The notes beneath the pieces were generated by a model. That model was not told the origin of the DNA. It made no database searches and was given only the letters and a program-made list of their open reading frames with translations. Below, piece after piece: positions 57,036-64,000 of a DNA stretch of 64,000 nt. Made by a program: the position numbers and the translations under genes. Where the stretch lies: NCBI GenBank assembly GCA_037576215.1, contig JBANDB010000007.1, positions 5,239,001-5,303,000 of the forward strand. Reading direction: 5' to 3'. Origin of the DNA: Armillaria gallica (taxonomy: Eukaryota > Basidiomycota > Agaricomycetes > Agaricales > Physalacriaceae). How positions within the stretch are numbered: position 1 is the first letter of the stretch; the number at the start of each line of letters is the position of its first letter.

Positions 57036-58229
57036 ATGCTTCGTTGTTTGACACGGCATACAAGGCTTTTTACTCGAGAGAACTATAGGCGTCGCTGGAT
57101 TTCGGTTTGGAGGTACAGTCACCAGCTGGTTTTCTTTGCACTCGTGCTGAATTGTAGCACTGTAGTGGCGACGAACTGTATCTACCTGGAACGATCCTCG
57201 ACCTTCAATTTCAACCCAAGGCTCCAAGGCTTTCGAACCTCTCGCAGCCACAATAGTCAAACGGTTCGAGCCCATCACAGTTGGCACCGTCCTCCTGGTT
57301 CAGCGACACTCTGACAACGAAAAGGTCATCCTCAAACTTGCAGATCGTCGGCTGGGGTATCGCAGCAACAACAATGGACTGGATACAGTGCCATGGACAT
57401 CTTCCATCGACGATCATCTAAGACGCGCCGTACGTGATATTCAGGCGGGCGCTATCCCTAACTGGTTCGAACTCATCAACGATTCCGATAACCAACCCGA
57501 CGAGGAGCTTTGGGAGGATTGGATGTTCGAGGTTGGCACTTGGCTTGGGAAGATGGACTGTTACGGCACGGAGCTCACTGCGTATCGGCTTTTACATCGA
57601 CTGCAAGGTCGATATATGCCCCGTCTCTTCGGCGTCGTTCGTGTTCGCATCAACTCCGAGTCTGCTCCACTTCATCCCATCACCGACGTTGTCGAAGGAC
57701 TCGCTCTCGAGTACATCCCTGGCGTCAGCATGGAGAATCTCAAACCGGGGGTCGACGTCTCCGAGCAAGAGGCAGAGAGGATATCCAGCGAAGTGTTGGA
57801 AGGACTCCGTGCCATCGAGGCAGAGAATTGCTTGTTGCACAATGATGTTCATACTCGAAACGTCGTCGTGCCGGAGGGCAATCTGCTGTCATCACCGACT
57901 TTGGACAGGCAATAATTAGGACTGAGAGGAGCGATGAAGAGTGGCTGAGAGTCGTCCATGGAGGTGCAGATACACGATTTATGAGGAGGAATCTCATGGA
58001 TCCCGAGTATGGCGGGTGGAAGAAGACGGCGACACCTTTCAACATGTCAAATTGGCATTATAAGGAGCCTTTGACATTTAACAAGTATGTGGAAAGCATG
58101 CCTGAGGACTTTCGTAGGGCGACATTCGACAGAGTGTTGGATACAGAATGGGAAGGGGCGAGAGAGAAAGTAGACCAGTGGCGTATCAAGCCGGGGGTTC
58201 GTTGCAGACCCGACCATGACTACGACTAA
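57036..58229 (+). pseudogene. Kinase-like gene, copy 1 (frameshifted)
   Basis: From ATG at 57036 (MLRCLTRHTRLF) a first exon leads via an intron to GDELYLPGTILDLQFQP. Near 57215 one base is missing relative to copy 2, shifting the frame. Then VLLVQRHSDNEKVILKLADR, ALEYIPGVSMENLKPG and the catalytic-loop pattern LLHNDVHTRNVVV (H-x-D-x-x-x-x-N) follow. A net 4-bp loss at about 57880 puts the next motif, ITDFGQAI (DFG), out of frame. The rest (GGADTRFMRRNL, DRVLDTEWEGAREK) is open to 58229. The family is a fungal kinase-like group, possibly acting on proteins or small molecules. Two independent frameshifts make function unlikely. Confidence 0.65.
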
Positions 58230-58887
58230 GCTAGCAGACACGCCTGCTTGCACGGGAAACGATGTGTGCAATCGGATGGTTCAAAGCTCTTAATTGTGAA
58301 GATCACCGATTCGGACTCAGGATGGTTAAATGTGGGAATATCGACCTGGCTTCGGAATACAAATTCCGGTTAGCCAGACGGCCTGTGGTAAGTTTCCAAA
58401 AACGTCGTTTTTACTCTCCTGATCACCTTTTAAGTACCTGCAGCGTTCTGTGTATTCACATATCTTTCACCGGGTACGCTCTTCTCTCTCCCATTCTACG
58501 AATGCCCGCGGACAATGTTTGACCATCATTCAGGTATTTACAGCTGTTCATCCTGCCGATTGTGATTTTTTCCCGACACTCGTTTGTGTGTATATTTGAT
58601 TTCTTTAAAATCCAATGCATAATCTTGTGGACATCGCCCTCTATTAACTAGACTCGCCATACCATACTATGGTCGATATTGCAACGTGACCCTCATACCG
58701 GTCATTGTAAAATCCACTCGCAGAACGCAAAATCGTCACAGCCATGACTGTTTCAAGATGAACTAGTATTGAAGAACCGCCTACAAAACAAACACAATTT
58801 CCCAACCCACCATGTCGATCTGATATCTAGATTTCTACGAAAACTTCAGTCGAAGCACAAAAGTCAATCCCGGGCCGGCGTCCGCCA
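58230..58887. other. Intergenic, nothing recognised
   Basis: 3' flanks of the kinase-like copy and of the JmjC-like gene. Confidence 0.45.
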
Positions 58888-61318
58888 TCAATGAAACCTC
58901 TTCGATTTCGTGATCCTGTTCGAAACATCCTCGATAGAAACCATCTCTCCAGGATCACCCAAGGCATCTCCCTCATTGAGGAACTCCCGTATCGCGTCTA
59001 TAGAGGACCATCCCAGGAACTGCGCGACTTTTGTCGCATTGGTTCTTGCGAGGGCTGACCATTGACAGTCCTTGATCTCTGTGATCGTACGGGCGAGACG
59101 CTTCCGGTGCTCTGCGAGGAAAATCACCTCATAGTGAGCCTCCCTTTGAACGTCGGCCTCATAAGCTCTCCTGTGCGTGGGCACATAAGCCTTCGGGTCC
59201 AATATCATCAGCAGGAACGACGCAAGGCTGCGCTTTCGATAACCTGTGCTCTCACGTCAGTCTGAAGGCAATCCGCTACGGGAGAAGTGCACACGTCGCT
59301 CCGGGTTGGTAGGCAGGTTCAACATCATGCATACCAGGCCTTTGTACACTTGAACTGGGTTACGGTCTGTGTTCGTCGCGAGGTTCCCGTATGTGGCGTC
59401 GTATAGCCGTGCAGGCTCAACTTGATGCATTGTCGATAAGGACCAGAAGGAGGAACCTCGGGTAAAGCTGGCCTCAGGCGTGTAGACTGCATGGATTGCC
59501 CCCGCAGGCTGGAAGCTGCAAGATAGACGTTGTTAGTGCTTCCAGTCAGTTTCAACAGACAGAAACTTACTAGCAGTCTCCAGGCAGCATGAGCAGCGTA
59601 TATCCTACTGCGTAATCGAGCCTCTGACGACCCTCCCCTTCCACCTCCTCCTCTGAGCTTGAGAGATCATTGACACAGAGCTCGAGTGTTCCGTTATAAT
59701 ACTCCTGCACCTCCCTGCGAGTGTAGGGCCGGGCAGGAGAGTAAGCAGTCCAGAGCTTGCAGCCCTGTTCCGCCACGATGACCGTGTTCTTCCCTTGGCC
59801 ATCATGGTGGTGCTCAGTATAGACCGCGGCATGATGCTCTGCGCCCCAGGTCATGTCTGACCATTGCTCTCTGGACATCCCCGTGGGCCAGCCATACTCT
59901 TGGGGCGTGTTGTTCCATGCATCACACTCATCATTGATAAGCCTATACACACCCGCCCCCTCGGTTGAGAACGACGATGGATAGAGAAAAATGAAATTCA
60001 CGCATACCCAAACAGTGGCGGACCTCCCCACTGGGACATCGGGATATCCAGGACCTTATCGCTCCGCTTAGGGTCAGACAGACCTTCGATGAATTGCCAC
60101 TGGAACATCTCACTTCGAGGATGTAGACACCTTTTATTCACCACGCCGCCATCTAGGAAGCCCATTAGTGTCGGTAATTTCAACAGCGCAGACTTTTCAT
60201 TCTCTCACCATGCACATCCACCCGTCGCTTCGGATGGACATTCCAACGCTTCGACATATAGTCACATGTTAGACTCTCTACTATCTCAGGCTTCTGGAAA
60301 CCTTCGAGCTTGATACCTCTGTTGTGGGCGAGGTGATCAATGATGGTCTCGATCAGTGTTGCGTCATCTGGAAATGGAGGACGCAAGAAGACAACATGAT
60401 CATTGCTATCCAGTAGGATGGGGTCCTCCCTGGCATGCCTCGACACCATGTCCGAAACCTGCGAAGCCAGTCAAACCTCTGTTACCAGCATGAGAGCGCT
60501 GCACTCACCTGACAGACCATGTTCTTCCCAGCGTTGGGAATGTATGGAAGGACGACGCGTGCGTGAGGTCCTGACAAAGTCGTCCACTCCACTGTCGGCG
60601 CATCAGGCAGCACCCCGAGGGCGCCAATCCCAAAGTCAGTCCTTCGGCGAAGGGTGACCTGTTCGCTTTCTGAAGTCTGAGTCTCCTTGTCCTGGACTGA
60701 AATGATTGCTTGGACACCTTGATCAGCCTCGGAGCGAAAACTTTCCTGGAGAGCTATAGTCTGTATACTCAGCTCCCTCCAGGCAGGAGGCGTCTTTGGC
60801 GGCTCCACGGTCATGTCTTCACCATCGGAAGGGAGATCACCACCTTCCAGGATAACTTCTGGGATGTCCTCTATCCTATATTCAAAGACCCCCAAACGCG
60901 GAGTTGGTCGCATACCTTCCTCCCGCCGCTTACTAGGACAAGGTGTGACACCCTCCGCTGTGTTCTCCCGCGACTCCGAGTCTGAGTCTGACGGTCTGTG
61001 GCGCTTCTGGGGACGTTGGGTGGATCCCTCGGCGGCATTGGTCACAGTGGCAAGCGAAGTTCCCCGGGAACTGTAAAAGTCAGATATTTATTGGGTAAAG
61101 GGGCACTTGTTTTCAGCTCACGGTATTTTCGGAGTCGACTTGTATGGCCGCCTCTCCCGTTGTCGTCGTTTTCTTTCAGCACTCTTTTTCCTCTGATCAA
61201 ACGCTCTGTCGCTCTCACCCTCCCTTTGTTGAAGGGCTTGACGCTGCCTTAGAGTCTTTTTACGAGGGGCCTGGGGAAGGTCCCGGGGGTATCTCGCCCG
61301 CAGCTCTTCGTCTGTCAC
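58888..61318 (-). CDS. JmjC-like cupin protein with basic N-terminus
   Basis: It starts at 61318 with a strongly basic helix (KKSAERKRRQRERRPYKS), then a Ser/Asp-rich disordered part, then the folded domain: VVFLRPPFPDDATLIETIID, MFQWQFIEGLSDPKRSD, WGAEHHAAVYTEHHHDGQGK, GYTLLMLPGDC and GAIHAVYTPEASF. These fit a JmjC-type 2OG oxygenase fold (a candidate first His in HAAVYTE and the last His in AIHAVYTP). A C-terminal part ends VSNRITKSKRFH. About six exons join in frame, giving roughly 620 aa. Similar proteins are abundant in mushroom genomes; demethylase activity is not shown for them. The basic N-terminus suggests nucleic-acid binding or a nuclear location. It sits between the kinase-like copies. 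Confidence 0.75.
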
Positions 61319-61877
61319 ACTGGAGATATTATTAACCAGTATTCCATGATTTTGAAAAATTTGGACCTACTTTGGGTGACTTCTCTTGTACCTAGATATC
61401 GCGGCTAGCAGTTTACTTCGCTCCTTTCGCAACGCTTCTGCGCTAGATTCGGGGCTGTCATTCGTCGTCGTCAAGTCTAAGGGTAACATGCATCGAGCCA
61501 TCACCAGGATGCCTCGCTTAAATCAACAGGTCAGCCACTTACAGCTCGGTATCGGTCACCCAAAAGCTAAATTGACATTGCTTCCCTGCCTTGTGACGAG
61601 GACCATACTCTCTCAAACACTAACATACAAACCCCTCTTTTACTACTCCTTTTTCCAGCTCGGCGAAGAAAACATGCACTCAGGAAGGAAGAGGTCCAGA
61701 ATGAAGAGTGTTACATATGAAGCCAAGTTGGACCAAGACATCTCGGCCCGTCGCACCTGCCCCACAATGATCCTGCCTGCCCAAATATCCGAAATATCAC
61801 TAATGTCGTGTCACACCTTGCCGTGATAACGCGTCGGCGCCACCATTGGCGCGAAGTCTGATTGTTTTCTCGACCTT
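61319..61877. other. Intergenic, nothing recognised
   Basis: Divergent 5' region of the JmjC-like gene and of kinase-like copy 2. No separate gene recognised. Confidence 0.45.
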
Positions 61878-63084
61878 ATGCTTCGTTATCTGATCCGACA
61901 TACGAGGCATTTTACCCTAGTAAATTATGACCGACGTTGGATTTCGATACCACCCGTTGAGACGTATGTTATAATATAGGTTTACTGAAACACCCGTTGA
62001 TTTGCGTTTATTCCAGAGATGGTGAACTGTATTTACCAGCAACGACGCTCCAGCTCCAATTCCAACCCGAAGGCTGCGAGACTTTTGAGCCTCTCGCAGC
62101 TAAAATAATCAAACCCTTTAAGCCTTTCACATCTGCTGTCGTCCTTCTGGTTCAGCGTCTCTCTGACAATGAGCAGTTCATTCTAAAATTGGCAGACCGC
62201 AGGCTGGGTATCGCAGCAATGACTTAGAGGTGCCATGGTCATCTTCTATTGAAGGTCACCTACGACAGGCTGTCCGTGATATTCAGATGGGCACCATTCC
62301 TGACTGGATCGAGCTTCTACGCGATGATGAAAACCCTAGACGACCTGATGAGGAACGATGGGAGGATTGGGCATGGGAGATTTCTACCTGGTATTGGAAG
62401 TTGTATAACTACGACATTGAGCTTGATGCATATTGGCTTCTGCACCGACTGCAAGGCCGGTATACTCCCCGTCTTTTCGGTGTCGTTCGTCTCGGCATCA
62501 CCCCCGAGTCTACTCCCCTTCATCCCATCACCGACTTTGTTCCAGGACTTGCGCTCGAGTATGTCCCTGGTATTTGCATGGAGAATCTCAAACCGGGAGT
62601 TGACATCTCCCAGAATGAGGCCGAGAGGATCTCAAGTCAAGTGTTGGAAGGGCTCCGTGCCATAGAGGCCGAGAACCATGTGCTGCACAATGACATCCAC
62701 ATCGGGAACGTTGTTCTGCGGCAGGAAGACCGATCTGCCGTCATTATCGATTTTGGACAGGCAATCGTAAGAGAGCCCGGAAGAAGTGACGAAGACTGAA
62801 TGCGCGTTGTGCGGGGAGGCGCAGATACTCGTTTTATGAGGAGAATTCTCAAGGATCCCGAGAATGGAGGGTGGAAGAGGACGGTGACGCCCTTCGAGAT
62901 GACAGACTCGTCCTACAACAGCCCATTGAAGTTTAACGATTATGTGGAAAGCATGCCTGACGACTTTCGTATGGCGACGTTTGATAGAGTTTTGGATACG
63001 GACTGGGAAGGGGCGAGAGAAAGAGTGCATCAGTGGCGTATAAGATCGGGGGTTCGTTGTAGGCCTAGTTATGAGTACGATTAG
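61878..63084 (+). pseudogene. Kinase-like gene, copy 2 (frameshift and nonsense)
   Basis: Homologous throughout to 57036-58229. ATG at 61878 (MLRYLIRHTRHF), then an intron, then DGELYLPATTLQLQFQPEG. The frame is lost by one base at about 62208 (ADRRLGIAAMT and stop) and resumes in another frame with VPWSSSIEGHLRQAVRD. The catalytic loop VLHNDIHIGNVVL and VIIDFGQAI are intact here. At 62797 a TGA stands where copy 1 has TGG (D-E-D-stop against D-E-E-W), after which the frame stays open to 63084. Each copy is broken at a different place, so both decayed independently. Confidence 0.65.
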
Positions 63085-63284
63085 GGCGGGTTAAAGATAC
63101 TGTTATCGTTATCGGATGCGACAGATAAAAGCACTTTAACCTCGTTCAACTCACCGTACTTGGACGTGACATCTGAAAAAAAAACTTTGTTGCGTTGCAT
63201 GGTCGCGTGTTCTCCTTCCTCTTATATGACATTCATCTTTCTTATCCAAGCAGACAGACTGACTCGACTGATAATCAATAAAGG

Positions 63285-63650
63285 GGCGAGTCAAGCTAGC
63301 AAAGTGGCGCAGATGTTTGCTGGTTTATGTAAATCAAAATCGTAGGGAAACTTGGGACCAGCGGCAAGGTGTGGATGAGCATCGTTTGGGGAGGACCAGA
63401 TATGCGGCATATCCGGAGGATGCTCGCGCTCAATGCTTGGGATTGGAAGAGGAACATTACGCCACTGGAAATATCGGATATTCATCATGATAGCCGGCTG
63501 ACAATCAATGAGTATGTTGAGAGTCTGCCTGAGGATTATCGTGATCTGGCGTCTGATAGAGTCTTGGATACAGGATGGGATGGGGCAAGAGAGAAGGTGT
63601 ATCGGTGGAGAATAAAGACTGGTGCTCGCTGTAGGCCCTGGTATGATTAG
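63285..63650 (+). pseudogene. Kinase-like gene, C-terminal fragment (copy 3)
   Basis: Only the last part of the family is present: GGPDMRHIRRMLALNAWDWK, NEYVESLPEDY and DRVLDTGWDGAREKVYRWRI, ending at 63650. Nothing of the kinase core precedes it. It lies directly downstream of copy 2, suggesting tandem duplication followed by truncation. Confidence 0.7.
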
Positions 63651-63858
63651 CAAGAGTGGTATGTCTTGAGGCACGATACATAACAGTAAAATACACTTAG
63701 AATCCGTCGTGAAAATTTCAGAAGCCCGAGATAGATTAACTGGATATCAAGTAACAGTTGTTGATTTAGCAAGGAGCATCTCGATAACCTTACGGAGACA
63801 CGTCTTGAATACTAATCACAGTTATGAAAACTTAGCCTAATAAAATTCACTCGAAGGC

Positions 63859-64000
63859 TTACCTAGCAGCATCAATTTCCTCATCAACGACTGACACGGC
63901 TTGAGCAAGGTCGATAGCAGGACAAAGAAGATCCAACACAGATCGGTGCGCTAATCGATCTTGTCGCCGCCATGTTGAGCGTCTCGTAGTCTTGTTGGCC
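63859..64000 (-). CDS. Secreted-protein gene related to 34-36.7 kb, 3' end only
   Basis: On the minus strand this reads HRSVLDLLCPAIDLAQAVSV and ends DAAR before a stop at 63861. It matches the last exon of the gene at 34204 (SRSVLDLLCPANDL, ending SASR). The rest lies beyond the window edge. Confidence 0.65.
   Translation of the reverse strand, partial: ANKTTRRSTWRRQDRLAHRSVLDLLCPAIDLAQAVSVVDEEIDAAR

Noticed and set aside
1..64000. CRISPR arrays, bacterial operons or phage genes
   Set aside because: Pervasive spliceosomal introns and eukaryotic families show fungal nuclear DNA; no regularly spaced repeat-spacer array is present.

Overview
This window is nuclear DNA from a filamentous basidiomycete, most likely an Agaricomycete. 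Three things point there. Nearly every gene is split by 45-65 nt GT-AG introns with fungal donors (GTAAGT, GTACGT, GTATGT) and CTNA-type branch sites. There is a CYP63-type P450. There are also many basidiomycete-typical families (F-box, JmjC-like, kinase-like, secreted proteins of unknown function). I inferred exon joins by hand from reading frame and splice sites. Family names rest on recognised motifs, not on a search.

Layout. 0-9 kb: an HNH-endonuclease-domain gene, a MITE-like element with about 60-bp inverted ends, one arm of an inverted duplication, an F-box-like gene, degraded copies of a local gene family, and an intact gene of a common Agaricomycete family. 9.9-13 kb: a large minus-strand gene with an MLKL-like N-terminal helical domain, a kinase N-lobe-like remnant and a C-terminal membrane anchor. 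This is the most interesting gene here. 14.5-17.7 kb: two more copies of the local family around the second arm of the inverted duplication. 19-21.7 kb: a CYP63-like P450. 22.2-29.6 kb: a complete 2-oxoglutarate/Fe(II) dioxygenase gene, a 5'-truncated copy of it, GTGTAC-rich arrays, and a secreted Ala-Pro repeat protein. 30.4-39.4 kb: a second P450, another intact family copy, a large secreted protein gene with a stray exon fragment of it, and a Ser/Gly-repeat secreted protein.

39.9-44.6 kb: the reductive high-affinity iron uptake pair, FTR1 permease and FET3 ferroxidase, both on the minus strand. 45-50 kb: a broken F-box gene, an SDR oxidoreductase and an apparently intact F-box gene. 51.5-55.3 kb: a secreted GH71 alpha-1,3-glucanase next to a secreted alpha/beta hydrolase, both on the plus strand. 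57-63.7 kb: two decayed kinase-like genes and a third fragment around a JmjC-like gene. The window ends inside a relative of the 34-36.7 kb secreted-protein gene.

Clear functional partners are FET3/FTR1 (Fe2+ oxidation coupled to Fe3+ import) and possibly GH71 plus the esterase in wall or polymer turnover. Much of the rest is accessory sequence shaped by local duplication and decay. The local family has two intact copies and at least five damaged or partial ones, and the dioxygenase, kinase-like and secreted-protein genes each left broken copies.
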